A stretch of DNA of 64,000 nt from Megascapheus bottae (Eukaryota; Chordata; Mammalia; Rodentia; Geomyidae), in assembly GCA_024803745.1 (NCBI GenBank), contig JANJXV010000024.1:5054106-5118105 (forward strand), read 5' to 3'. Within the stretch, counting starts at the first letter, position 1. Every line of letters starts with the position of its first letter. Shown piece after piece: positions 12,543 through 23,829 of this stretch. The translations under genes and the position numbers were made by a program. The notes under the pieces were generated by a model, which was given only the letters and a program-made list of their open reading frames with translations, was not told the origin of the DNA and did no database searches.

Positions 12543-13330
12543 TTATTCAAATTCAGCCTGTGTGCAGAGTGCCAACTCCACAGAGAACAGATCAATCCTA
12601 GAGATAAGAAGGAGAGAATTGAAAAGAAGATTGTAAAAGTCCATATTCACGTAGACATGCAAGATGGCCCAAAGATAACATTCCATGTTGCAGTGGACCA
12701 AGAACCAGGGCTGGAGCCAGAAGAACACTGCTGTGTTAGAAGATAAGGACCATGCTGGATTTTCTTGAGAAAGATATGATACTTGTATATGTATGGACAT
12801 ATTGTTGTATACGGAAAAAACAGAAAAGCCACATTTTAAAAGATTGAACTGGGAGTCTTTATTAAAGGCCGGTGACTACATGCAAAGATCAGCAGCCAGC
12901 AAATACACGTAACACTGTTAGGAAACAGCCATGAGAGCTGGAGAGGAAAGCAAAAACAAAAACAATACCAACAAACCAACTCAGCTCCAATGGAGCACTG
13001 AAATGGGATGTCACGGTGACTGGAGAAGAGCCAGGTGCAGACAGGAGACACGTGGTATTATGGCATAATAGTGCCTGTGCTATTCTCGGCCTAAATAGTG
13101 TGTATGTGGGAGGCGGGGAGGGGAAGGGAAGGAAAGGTACTGGACTAACAGGTTTAGTAATCTATCATCCAAGTCCCAGCCCCTATCTCCAGGGATTCTG
13201 ACATAGGATGCACCGGGGGCTTTACCTTCCCCCACCATGAAGACAGATACCAGATCATGCCATCCACCATGTGGCCAAGGTGGTGCCAGCAGACCAGATC
13301 TCCCGACTTAAATATACCTTATTTAAAAGC
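12543..13330. other. Unassigned block, less AT-rich, possible antisense retrocopy
   Basis: This block has more G+C and more CpG than its surroundings and contains AATAAA on the minus strand (plus-strand TTTATT at 12858-12863), followed on that strand by a GACTCCCAGTTC-like stretch. Overlapping minus-strand ORFs (12543-12832 and 12836-13051) resemble nothing I recognise. It could be the 3' end of a retrocopied transcript or part of an LTR; no TATA box, boundary or target duplication could be shown. Confidence 0.2.
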
Positions 13331-15877
13331 ATTGTGCCATAGTTATCTTTTCATACAGCTCAGGTGGCCAGGGAGATATCAAGGATATCCTAAATGAAGT
13401 CTGGTCAGTTCATTGTGGACCCATGTGGAAATGGCTGGCTAAGTAACTTCAAGGTAAAGTGTAAGAATGTATCTTTTCCATGTCAAAAATCTCAGACTTG
13501 AGCTGGTGTGCTTTATATACTTCTCCTTTATCATGGTGCCCATTTCCAGATTTGAATCAAAGTTCGCCATTTCTATCTGACTCATTCCATCAGTCTTTGA
13601 TACCTCCCTCCTCTCGGTAGATTTTATTTTCCATCACAAACAATTAAAGGAAGATTCTGGAAGTTCATATTGACAGTAGCATGAAGGATGGTAGTGAGAA
13701 TGTGTGCTAGATTAGGTCCTTGCTTCATAGTCACCTAGCAGCGAGCAGAGAGAAAAAAGGAATAGGGGTCAGGTAGAATCTTCAAAGGAACTCACTGGTG
13801 ATATACTTCCTCCAGCCAGTCCTCACCCCCTAAGTTTCTAAGCCCTCTCAGAACAGCACTACCAGTTGCAGGGGGGTTGGTGAGTAGCAAGCACAGGATT
13901 CTGTGGAGAATATTTCCTGTTCAGACCACAGTACCTGTGTTACACGAAATGTCATTTCATTGTGGCTAGATCTGTGATTTCTCTCTGGTAGCTTTTTATA
14001 GTTAAATTTGATCAATTCATCATTTGAAATTTCAGCTTTACATTGAGACTATCATAACTGTTGGCTAAAAGAAAAAATATTTACCCGAAGATATAAATAG
14101 AATTACAACTGTGGCTTCAATGATTATCTGATAGTCAGATTATGATAGTCTGAATGTGAAACTAGATACTCATGCCTTAGTGTGAGGGAAAATTTACCAC
14201 AATTTTCTACCATAAGGGAAATTGTATAGTTGTAGACTTGGACATGTAGAATAAATAGTAAATAAGTAATGCAATCCTGGGGCTATTAATGTGGAACTTA
14301 TACATATCTAATTGTGTATCAGAACTTTTGAAGTGGTATTTATGAATGCGTTCTTGTTATAACAGCATATTGGTTATTTTAGTAAAGCAACTGAAACATG
14401 CAAGCAGTATACTTTTATTGTCTTTTTAGCACCTCTTTTCCTTTCTTTTGCCCATTGAACCAAGAGATGCTTTTATACTTAACAATTACTTAAAATATTT
14501 TTAGAAAAGAAATAGGAATAAGGATCTTCTAATGGTTCCAAGTTACATTTAATACTGGCACAGGAACAAGTTTTTATTAATTCATTGCTATTTAAAGAGA
14601 CATTAAGAACTTTCTGTATGTTACAGTAGGTTTGTGTTTTTACCACAGTGTCTCCCTGCCTATAATCATGTAGGATATTTGTTTTCTGAGAAAATGTGAA
14701 ATAATATGCTGATGGTGTAACCTATGACCAGAAAAAAAGGATGAGAATTAAGTCAATGTGTGTATTTTGGTCAAGAAGGAAGTGCTAGTAAATGTAAACC
14801 TTTACTGTCTTGCTAAATGTTTTGGAAGAAAAAGAAACTTTTTTTGGGTCATGGAAGTGACCCTTAAGAGTAAAAGAAAATCATACAATGCTGCATAGAA
14901 ATTGCAGATGGTGTCTTACTTATATTTGCATAGGTCTGTGAAGGCTGTGATTTAATACTGTGAGGTCACCACCTTGGAATTCTTAATCAATTTTAAACAA
15001 GCATTCCCTGAGTTTCATTTTTCATGAGGTCACGTGAGTTATGGAATCTCCCTTGCCCCTGCTTCTCTTAGCAGGGTCTGTTCTTCCTTATCCTCCACAG
15101 CTCTGACTTCCCCTATCAAGTACTCTGTCCTCATGGACTCCTGTGCCAGGACCTGCTATGTCTGGACACATCCTCAATGTAGATCTAGTTTGTATAACCA
15201 AGTCTTTTCCTGGTATTCACCTTAAAGCAGACTCATTTGGAGAATTAACTGTTGTTTTACACCTTGCTTTTCCTATGAGTAACATTTGTGGGACATTTTT
15301 TATGTCAGTAAATCTAAATCTATCCTGTTTTGTTTCATGCCAATAACATCTATATATGGTCCAGACACCCGGTTAAGGACCCTTCATTCCCAGATACCTG
15401 ATGAAACTTGGGTCCAAACTGCAATTTTATTGTCCTGGGAGATAAATTCCCTAGTTTCTGCTAATTCCTTCACTGACTTTGTCAACACCTTTTCCTGCCA
15501 GCTATAAGCTATTTGTACAGTATACCTGTGTTTGTTCTGTATTAGTGCAGGATGAAGGGCTTAGCTTCTTCACCAGCACTACCAGATAGTAATACATGTT
15601 GTGGGCTTTTCTGTGTATATTTTGCTAAATATTTGGTGATGCCACTCATGATGAGAGAATTCCATGTCAGGGGACCTGGCTTACTTCTCTTCTTTCTCTC
15701 ATTCTCCTTCCTGTTTTGCACTGGTTTTATACAAAAATGTTCAGCAGTGTCAGGATCTCACACTTTATGGGAAGTTTTTTTTTCCCAAATGAAATCTAAT
15801 TCTCATCTTAAAGAAGATATTCATTTAAATTATTTTACAAACAATAGTTTAAATTGGTAGCAGTGAGATTCAAAAAG
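13331..15877. other. Unassigned sequence without a gene
   Basis: No recognised gene or dated repeat. The overlapping ORFs between 15034 and 15860 lie in three different frames, do not share a start signal, and have no domain that I can identify. Confidence 0.4.
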
Positions 15878-15891
15878 AAATGAGAATACAG

Positions 15892-16081
15892 GACCGGGAG
15901 TTTGGCCTAGTGGTTAAAGTGCTTGCCTAGCATGCATGAAGACCCGGCTTCGATTCCTCGGTACCACATACATAGATAAAAGCCAGAAGTGGTGCTGAGG
16001 CTCAAGTGGTAGAGCTCTAGCCTTGAGAAAGTCCAAGGACAGTGCTCAGGCCCTGAGCTCAAGCCCAGGACTGGCAAAAAA
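15892..16081 (+). mobile_element. Young IDL-Geo SINE
   Basis: Close to the family consensus: tRNA-like head, linker, Geo monomer, A tail. Perfect 14 bp direct repeats AAATGAGAATACAG occur at 15878-15891 and 16082-16095. The low divergence and perfect duplication suggest a recent insertion. Confidence 0.93.
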
Positions 16082-16561
16082 AAATGAGAATACAGAGGCT
16101 TTTCTTTATGATTTATACATGATTCGTGGGATTTTTATATAAAAGATGAAGTAATGTTACAATGACTTACAATTTTTTTCCAAACTGGACAGGAATATAG
16201 TTTTCAGATTTATGGTCTCATTCTGAAATCTTTTGTTTCATTTCTCTCTGCCTCTCTCTAAAGCTATTTGTTAGTTATAAAATAAGAACTTCTTTTTCTA
16301 GGTCACAAATCCACTTAGTTTCTATTTTCCTCTTAAGGAAAAAATGTGAGTGAAGAACTATACTAGTCCATATTTGAGGTGTAGTAGAAAACATGCATTG
16401 AAGTTTGAAATATTAGACAACATCGTAACCACAAGTTTCCACTGTAAACATGGTTATTAATTGAATATATTTCATTATGATTTTTGAAATGCTTTCAAAA
16501 TGCATAACCCATTTTCAGTTCACTTTTCACCTTTGCATTGATCTACTTAATCCTCGCTGAT

Positions 16562-16900
16562 GTGTACAACTGTACTTAATTATAAATAGGCATTTGATAA
16601 TAAATGGTTGGATCTCATTATGCAAATAACTTCCTTAGTGTAATTGTCTAGAAAGTCAGGCAGTCTGCTGAGAATCAGGATGAATGATTTTCATTCTGTT
16701 CTGCACTAACCAGCACTTCATGCATGGCCATTCATTTCCTTCTCTTAATTGGGAGCTAGCCAATTAGCCTATTTATAATTAGCTTGCATATCAAGCAAAT
16801 GAACAATTGAATGAAAATACTATATAATGCAATTCTAATTAGGATTAATCGCTGGAGAAAAAAATGCTCATAATCAATATTCCTGCACCAGCTCCAAATA
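16562..16900. promoter_or_regulatory. Candidate conserved regulatory block rich in homeodomain sites
   Basis: The segment has an unusual density of TAATTA/TAATTAG/CAATTA/TTAATTG-type cores (first TAATTA at 16577-16582) and a perfect POU octamer, ATGCAAAT, at 16620-16627. It is not obviously repetitive and lacks poly(A) or target duplications. These sites can occur by chance in AT-rich DNA, so the call is an inference; no conservation data were available. Confidence 0.3.
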
Positions 16901-16934
16901 AAAAAGGAGATCATTTTTTGTTGTTTTCATTTTT

Positions 16935-17045
16935 GTGTTTTAAAGCAGATTCTCAATAGCATACTCTTTGCTGATCTACAATGCTCCTATTGCCTCAGGC
17001 TTCTCAATACTGGGATTTCATACATGCTTCACATACTTGGCTAAA
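16935..17045 (-). repeat. Old B1-like SINE fragment
   Basis: On the plus strand it has the inverted order CCTCAGGCTTCTCAATACTGGGATT then a CATGCTTCACATACTTGGC-like end, as expected for a decayed 7SL-derived monomer in minus orientation. Confidence 0.4.
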
Positions 17046-17123
17046 TATATTTTTCTATTATTTTAATATTGAAGATATGTAAGTGCGTTCCACCTCTAAA
17101 AATGAAATAAAATGGTATGACCA

Positions 17124-17156
17124 TTAAGTTTTATGACCAAAAGTCATAAAACTTAA
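17124..17156. repeat. Perfect 14 bp inverted repeat
   Basis: TTAAGTTTTATGAC at 17124-17137 and its exact reverse complement at 17143-17156 are separated by the 5-base loop CAAAA. No known transposon ends were recognised around it. Confidence 0.9.
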
Positions 17157-17310
17157 AAGAGAACATTATTTTATAAATTTACATTAGGCATTTTTTTGCA
17201 AAAATTTGTTAGATTCAGCTTTAAAAGAGTAACCAAAAAGCAATTTAAAATTGAAATTCATTAAAGTTTTATGTATCCATTCCTTGATGTTATAAAAGTA
17301 ATGGAAAGAT

Positions 17311-17505
17311 GGGCCGGGAGTTTGGCCTAGTGGTAGAGTGCTTGCCTAGCATGCGTGAAGACCCGGGTTCAATTCCTCAGTACCACATACATAGAAAAAA
17401 AAATCCAGATATGGTGCTGAGGCTCAAGTGGTAGAGCTCTAGCCTTGAGAAAGTCCAAGGATAGTGCTCAGGCCCTGAGCTCAAGTCAACGACTGGCAAA
17501 AAAAA
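17311..17505 (+). mobile_element. Young IDL-Geo SINE
   Basis: Complete dimeric SINE with A tail. Perfect 16 bp direct repeats AAAGTAATGGAAAGAT occur at 17295-17310 and 17506-17521. It has a variant head in which the second T of TGGTTAAAG is changed to TGGTAGAG, also seen in the copies at 28.7, 30.9, 38.4 and 53.4 kb. Confidence 0.93.
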
Positions 17506-17639
17506 AAAGTAATGGAAAGATAAAATAAAATTGGTTAAATACTTGTAAATCGTATAATTGTCAATGGATGACTAATATCTAGAATGCAAACAATAGCTAC
17601 AATATTAGTAAGCTTACAAATAACCCAATTTTTAATTTT

Positions 17640-17810
17640 AAGCAATAAAAACTTTGAGTAGAGAATTTATTTACTGGAAACAAAAGCATGTGCAGAATGC
17701 AAATAAACATGTGCAAAGATGCTGAACATCATTAATCATTAGGAAATGCAAATTAAAACCAGAATGAGCTACCACTGAATACTTAAAAGGATGGTAAAAA
17801 TGAAAATTCG
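17640..17810 (+). mobile_element. Old L1 ORF2 fragment
   Basis: Contains the conserved L1 nucleotide stretch around GCTGAACATCATTAATCATTAG, then GAAATGCAAATTAAAACCA and GAGCTACCACTG. These correspond to the region upstream of the ORF2 C-terminus that is also present, much better preserved, at about 59890-59960. The reading frame is lost. Confidence 0.65.
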
Positions 17811-17982
17811 TCACTTTCCCATGACTCAAACTAAAACTAAACTGGACCTGAACTGTAAAGAAGCTAACCATTAAGCTATAAGTTTTCTCCCTATATAGGA
17901 CAAAAATTCCAGACCTCTTAGTCTGAGTTCTTAATAAGACTCATAAATACCTCTAAGGAACTATGATCAAACTCATGCACAC

Positions 17983-18095
17983 TACTAATTACAGATAGGT
18001 ATTTGATAAAGTATAGGTTTTGTCTCTTTATGCAAGTTAACTTTCCTATGCAGTTGTTTAGAAGTCTGCTAAGCATTGAGATTCATAGATTTCCT
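17983..18095. repeat. Diverged direct repeat of 16572-16684
   Basis: The order of short matches (TAATTA, ATAGG-ATTTGATAA, TCT-TTATGCAA, TTCCT, GTCTGCT-AG) parallels 16572-16684 through over 100 bases with small gaps. It could be an ancient local duplication, or both could be copies of a repeat family that I do not recognise. Confidence 0.5.
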
Positions 18096-18844
18096 AATGC
18101 CTTAAATATATATATAAGTGCTATATTAATATAATATAAATACTCTTTAAGAAGAGAGAGATTGCAACATTGTTTGCAATGGAGTCATTTAACAAAAGCA
18201 CAACTAAAAAGTTAAGTATCCATGCTACCCAATAGATTATTAAGTCCAAACAACAGAGAACTGAATGATATAACTGTGTATCCAATGGATGGATAGGAAG
18301 AAGGGTAGGCAAATGTCTTCAGAGTTTTCCTGGAAGAAAAGCAATGAATACTTTATAAAGCATCCGTGGAAATTACTGCCATGTGATAATTGAAAGGTCA
18401 ATAGTAGAGCAAAATTCAGAAATGACCAAATGTGAATAAGATGGTGTTCTTCATTAAAATAAATATGATTAAATCTCAGAGAACAAAGTATCTCAGAGAC
18501 TAAACCATAAAGTTATCAGACAAGAGCAGGAGTGTATAAAAATAGAAAAGCAGAAAATCATAGAGATGGAAAAAACAACTATTTAAAGTTAATTGGAATT
18601 TAATAACTAAAACAATAAACTGATACAATGAAGAATAAAGCAATTATTTGAAATGGAGACCAGAAATCATATTTTAGATAAAACATAGAAAGTGGAAAAT
18701 ATGATTAGGACAAGAACAATAGGAAAGTACAAAGGTACAAATTATAGGTTAAAATATCTACAAAGATTATATCTGAATTTTTATCATAACTAGAAGAAAT
18801 ACCTGATTTCTCAGATTTAGAGCAGGTAAACAGCTGTTACTTCT

Positions 18845-19077
18845 TTTTTTTTTATCAGTTGTGGGATTTGAACTCTGGGCCTGGGCATTGTCCTGAGCTC
18901 TTCAACTCAAGGCTATCACTGTACCACTTGAGCCACAGTCCACTTCTGGTTTTCTAGTGGTTAATTGGAGGTAAGAGTCTCATGGACTTTAGCGCCCAGG
19001 CTGGCTTTGAACTACGATTCTCAGATTTCAGCCTCCTATGTAGCTAGAATTACAGGTGTGAGCCAATGAGCCCTGCT
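18845..19077 (-). mobile_element. B1-Geo composite SINE
   Basis: The plus strand begins with a T tail, then the inverted Geo-type monomer (GGGATTTGAACTCTGGGCCT), and ends with the inverted B1-like head (GCCTCCTATGTAGCTAG, then TTACAGGTGTGAGCCA). AACAGCTGTTACTTCT at 18829 and AACAGCTATTATTTCT at 19078 form an imperfect target duplication. Confidence 0.75.
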
Positions 19078-19287
19078 AACAGCTATTATTTCTAAGATAA
19101 ACAGCAATGAAAGCAAACAAATGAAGTGAATAAGTTGAATCATCAGTGCAAAGCAGCTGCAAGTTACATGCACAAATGACTAAGAAAGTAAATGTTACTG
19201 AACATGACTTTCTAAAGTTTCAACACAAAGTCTCCAGTTAATGAGAGCTTATCTATGAAAATAAAACTTATATGATAAAAATCATAT

Positions 19288-19362
19288 AAGGCAGAGTGCT
19301 AACCTTGAGAAAGCCCAAAGACAGTGCCCAGGTCCTGAGTTCAAGCCCCAGGACTAGCATAA
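19288..19362 (+). mobile_element. 5'-truncated Geo monomer
   Basis: Only the 3' half of IDL-Geo remains: a CTAACCTTGAGAAAGCCCAA stretch, the CAGTGCCCAGGTCCTGAG stretch and the CCCCAGGACTAGC end with an A-rich tail. Confidence 0.7.
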
Positions 19363-19379
19363 AAAAGAAATTGAAAATG

Positions 19380-22200
19380 TATAATATGAGGCCATAAATT
19401 GGTAAGTGAAGGTGGTAGTTTGGGGGCTATTCAAAAGCATGGATGAGAGTAACCAAAGAAAAGATAGGCCAGCATTTTTTTACTTTGGTCCAAACCTGGA
19501 GTTATTACAAACCTGAAAGCTAGTCAGTCTCAAAGCCTTACTTTTGCCAAATAATTTATGTATTTGATAACTATTCCTGGGGCTTAAAGCCAGGGTCATG
19601 TTCATACTAGGCAGTTGCCTGAGTCTGTCTAGTAATTTTTCCCCTACTTTTTACTCACACATAAATGATATTTCTTTTACTCTTGTATCATTGCGAGTCT
19701 CATCTTAATTTGGTTTACAAATTAGTTTGCTGTAGTTAAAAATTTCAGTGACATTTAACATTTCTTACCTTCTTAAATTATATCATAGTATTAAATGCAG
19801 CAAGTATTTTTTTCTTTTTTGTCATGGTTGCTCTGAGTTCTATATAGATATCTGGTTCCCTATCAATACTTAGTTACCATTAGAACTGTTAATCCTAATT
19901 TTATTTCCTTGTGGAGTCTTGACAATACATGATATAATTGGCAAAAGCAAAATGAATGTAAATTGTGGACAGATTATACCATTTTCATACTGAGCAACAT
20001 ACTTGATAAATGACTATAAATAACAAATTGAAGTTAATTTGTAAATTTGATTTTCCTTCCTGTGAGCAGCTGGAAAAGATTAGTTTTCCTGTATTTGAAG
20101 AATTTGGAACTTAAGATTGCACAGGGATAGAGTTAGGACAGACCCAAACTCTTTGACTATGAAATTAATAGAATTCATCTCTCAGGTTATTTGTCTTCTT
20201 AAATAATATTATTAAGTGCCTCTGTTACAGAAAGAGACACCAACACCATGACAACAATGATTCAAATTTGTAGTATAGTTATAAGGATATAGGGGCTACA
20301 AATTCACAGCTCTCCTATGCTATTTAGAGGGTTCAGTGGTTTCTTCCCTCTCTTTCTCCTGTCTTCTGTCTTACTTTTACAGTCTCCAAAAACATTTGTT
20401 ACCAAAGGGGTTTTAAATGACTTCAAGCATCACTTTAGTTCTGTCTTCTTTGGGGACTACAAATAACACTGCCTTCATTTAAATAATTTTCTTCAGAAAA
20501 TACAGGAAAAATGTGTAACATACTATCAAGAGCATAATTAGAAATAGGTAGATATTGTCATTTTAAAAGTAGGGCTCTATATTCTGTTTTGTTTTTGAGA
20601 CAGTAATCTGAACAATTCCACAAGAGAACAATAAGCAAGATAGTAATAGGCCACAGAAAATTGTTTCCCATAAATATTCCAGAAGTTCCTGTGACAGAAT
20701 TTTGCTTTTGAAGCAAAGGCTACCTCTATAGTTTTAATTTAGTTAACAAGGTTTATTTATTTATTCATTTGTTCATTCATTAATTTTAAATTAAGGTATT
20801 TTTTTTCAACAGAAACTGAAATCCACAGGTATTTCCAGTTGGGAAAAGATGTCCATTACATTATTTCTTCCATACACACACTAAAAGATTGTGGGATTGG
20901 CTAGGATACCGTTTAATCTTAAATTATATTTATCTAGCCTGTCTCAAGGGGCAGGCATGATTCATTACCTTTCTTAGTTTTTGTGGACCACATGATGATC
21001 CTGGAAGAAAATTTGTAGTAATCTGTCATGACAAGATGACAAACTTGTCCTTATCTTGAAAGTTAACCAAAGTGCATTTTCTATTGATTTCTGAATTAGT
21101 AATTAAAACTTTGACACGGGGTTATTTTTCCTTAAGGCAGTTTGCTAAGAAGTCTAACTGTCCCAGTTCTGCTCTGAGGAGTTTATTTAGCACTAAGCAA
21201 AGCTGATCTGTCAGCTAATATACTAGTTAATCTGTGTTTGCCATGGCATAAATAAATGTTCTCTTCCATCTAGTCCACATGGGAAAAGCAAGGAAATTAC
21301 AAAGGGTAGTTTTAACAATGGGAAGACATAAGGTTAGAAAGCAGAAAGAAAGTTTTGGTTTCAAATGTTTTCAGTAAATCACTCACCCTGAAACAGCTAG
21401 CCTGACCTAATCACTAGCATGACATTTGCAGAGAGATAAAGAGTTGGGATGAGAAAAGTAGTCTCTACAGATCTCCAATAAGATTAGCAATACTCAGTAC
21501 CTAAGTAGACAATCCATAAGCACTTTACATTTTAATCTAAAAACTATAGTTAGGTTTATATGTTACTGAATTAGGAAAGGAGTTTCTTTCTACTCTATGA
21601 ATGATGAGTATTTATGATAAATATTTCAGAATAAAATAAAACAACCTGAGGCTCATGATTTGAAATATTCAAGAGACAGATAGTTTCACAAAAGAATATA
21701 ATTTATCTAAATAGATGTCAAATGAAATAGGAAAGGGAACAGTTTGTAACTTACTACAGTATTTTAAAAACCTGCACAGAAGAAAAAGTCATGCACAGAT
21801 AGTATTAGAGATGTAACCTATGAAATGTTTGTGGGAAATAACTTTAAACTTGACATAGCAAAAAGAGAGACTACCTAGCTTATTAGATGAGGCTGAGTAG
21901 GCTTGATGATCAAATTGGATAATGAAAATTCACTTAGGGTAGTACTCTCATATGTGAGTATTGATTCACTGACTTATTTTTTAGTAGTATAATTTTTTAG
22001 TACAATTAGTTTATTCATATTGTAATATATTTTATCAGTGTACACTATAGCCATGCTTTCTTTCCGTAAAACTGTAAAATGTGTGTGTTGTAAGTCAACC
22101 TCATCATTATTTAGACACACGTCTTTTCTGCCTTTTCTGTGACTTTTTGTTTTTGGCATGGCCCTTATACACTCAGCATTTAATTACTTCAAAAAATAAT
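19380..22200. other. Unassigned AT-rich sequence
   Basis: No gene recognised. A short fragment at 19570-19630 recalls the inverted end of an ID-like SINE. The rest looks single-copy; small ORFs show no domain. Confidence 0.4.
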
Positions 22201-22207
22201 TGAGAAG

Positions 22208-22683
22208 TGTTAGGGTCTGTGATCAAAGGAACGAGTCTGACACAAAAGTGGAAGTTGGAAGTTAAACAGAGTTTTATTCCGCACCTAGCATCGAGAATCA
22301 TACTGACCCATTAGGGCTGTCTCTAAAATGTGAGTGAGACAGTGACCCCCGCCTAATCTTACAGGCTACCTTTATAGACCACCAGCCATGTGGCTGGGCA
22401 GGCCATACACAGGTGGCCAATGGAATTCAGCATAGTTGATTGATGGCTGGGGCAACCATTGACACCTTTGCTATTTGAAGGGGCCTATCATCTCAGTGGG
22501 CTTCTGGCACACTGCTCTGGTGACAAAGGAAAGGGAGGGAGTTTCCTGGCAGGCCAAGGGGGTTAAGGTGGGGAGGAATTGGGGAAGTCCATTTCAGGAA
22601 GCAGAGCATTGGAGTAAACTATAATTCACATGAGAGTCACCTCTGTGAGTGAACAACAGGGTCTTACTACAGCCATCCCCTAC
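22208..22683 (-). mobile_element. Solo LTR, gamma-type/ERV1-like, inverted
   Basis: The ends are TGTTAGGG and CCCCTACA, an imperfect terminal inverted repeat with TG...CA. On the minus strand, a TATA box (CTATAAAG, plus strand about 22370-22377) precedes AATAAA (plus-strand TTTATT 22273-22278) by about 95 bases, followed by a CTCTGTTTAACTTCC-like U5. Size (~476 bp) and order fit an LTR. No internal retroviral sequence lies beside it. A clear 4-6 bp target duplication was not found, so exact edges are provisional. Confidence 0.65.
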
Positions 22684-23294
22684 AGTTTCCTTGTTCACAA
22701 TAAACTTGAAGCAAACAAAACTCCAAGCAGCATATGAAGCAAGTATGATGGCATCCAGACTGGACTGGTATGCAGAAGGGGAGTTTTGGTTAGATGGTGA
22801 CAGAAAGGCAGATAAGTATAGAGAAATAGAAGCACAATTCTTTGTCTAGGTGCATGATATAGACATTAACTGACAGTGGTTTACTTCCAATCCTGAAAAA
22901 AGTGAAACAGGAAATAGATACTAGATGGAGGAAGATATTGCTTACCAGTAGTTTCAGTGCAGCCTGTGGGAATGAATGTATGGTCAGAGTGAGGCCTTAG
23001 CCCTATTTCCCAAGTGTCTGTATATTAAGAGTACTTGCAGAAAGGGTAGACAAGAGGGTTAACTACTAACAGCATCTACAAAAAAAAGGCTAGGGAAAAT
23101 ATGTTGGCATATAGAAGCTTGTGTTGCTGCTGTTGGGAGTTATCATTTTTATATTCATTACATTTTTATTACCTTTGAGTAGTTGAACAAAGGAGTTACT
23201 TTTCCACAAATCAGTTTATGGGTATCATGCATCTTGATTACTTCTTTGGGAGTAGTCATTTTATATCTTTCAAAGATAATTCTAAAAACCCCAA

Positions 23295-23500
23295 ATTTGG
23301 CACAGTAGCTTATGCTTATAATACTAGCTACACGGGAGGAAGAGATCATGAGGATCATAACTTGAGAGCAGCCAGAGTAAAGAGTTTCCAAGGCCTCATC
23401 TCAATCAACTAGGAATGATGGTATATGCCTGTCATTCAAGTGGAGTGGAAAGTGTGAATGGGAAGATGGTGGTTTGGGCCAATGGGAGGATAATGCAAGA
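23295..23500 (+). repeat. Old B1-like dimer or tandem monomers
   Basis: The first half has GGCACAGTAGCTTATGCTTA and CTAGCTACACGGGAGGAAGA, a 7SL-like head. The second half has GGTATATGCCTGTCATTCAAG-like sequence, suggesting a second decayed monomer. Confidence 0.45.
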
Positions 23501-23829
23501 ATCTATTAGAAACGTATTCAGACTCTAGATTAAGAATAAGAAATAGAAGTAGGAGTCTTTGTATGAGAGTGCTAATCCGAAGCCGCCACCCTCCCTCTCT
23601 GGAGGGCATCATTTCCTTTGGGCTCTCTGATCTCTTTTGTTTTATACTCCTGCTTTACATTCCTGCTTCAGATTTCTTCCTTCCTTGTGAATACATATCT
23701 GCTTTTAAAGAATGTTTACAAAAATATTTTCCACAGCATTTTATCCTGTGAATTTTCTATAGTTTCAGTACATCTTAATTCTGAAAATAGAAGTCCAGGT
23801 AAAGTCACTTAAGGGTAACTAAGGAGTTG

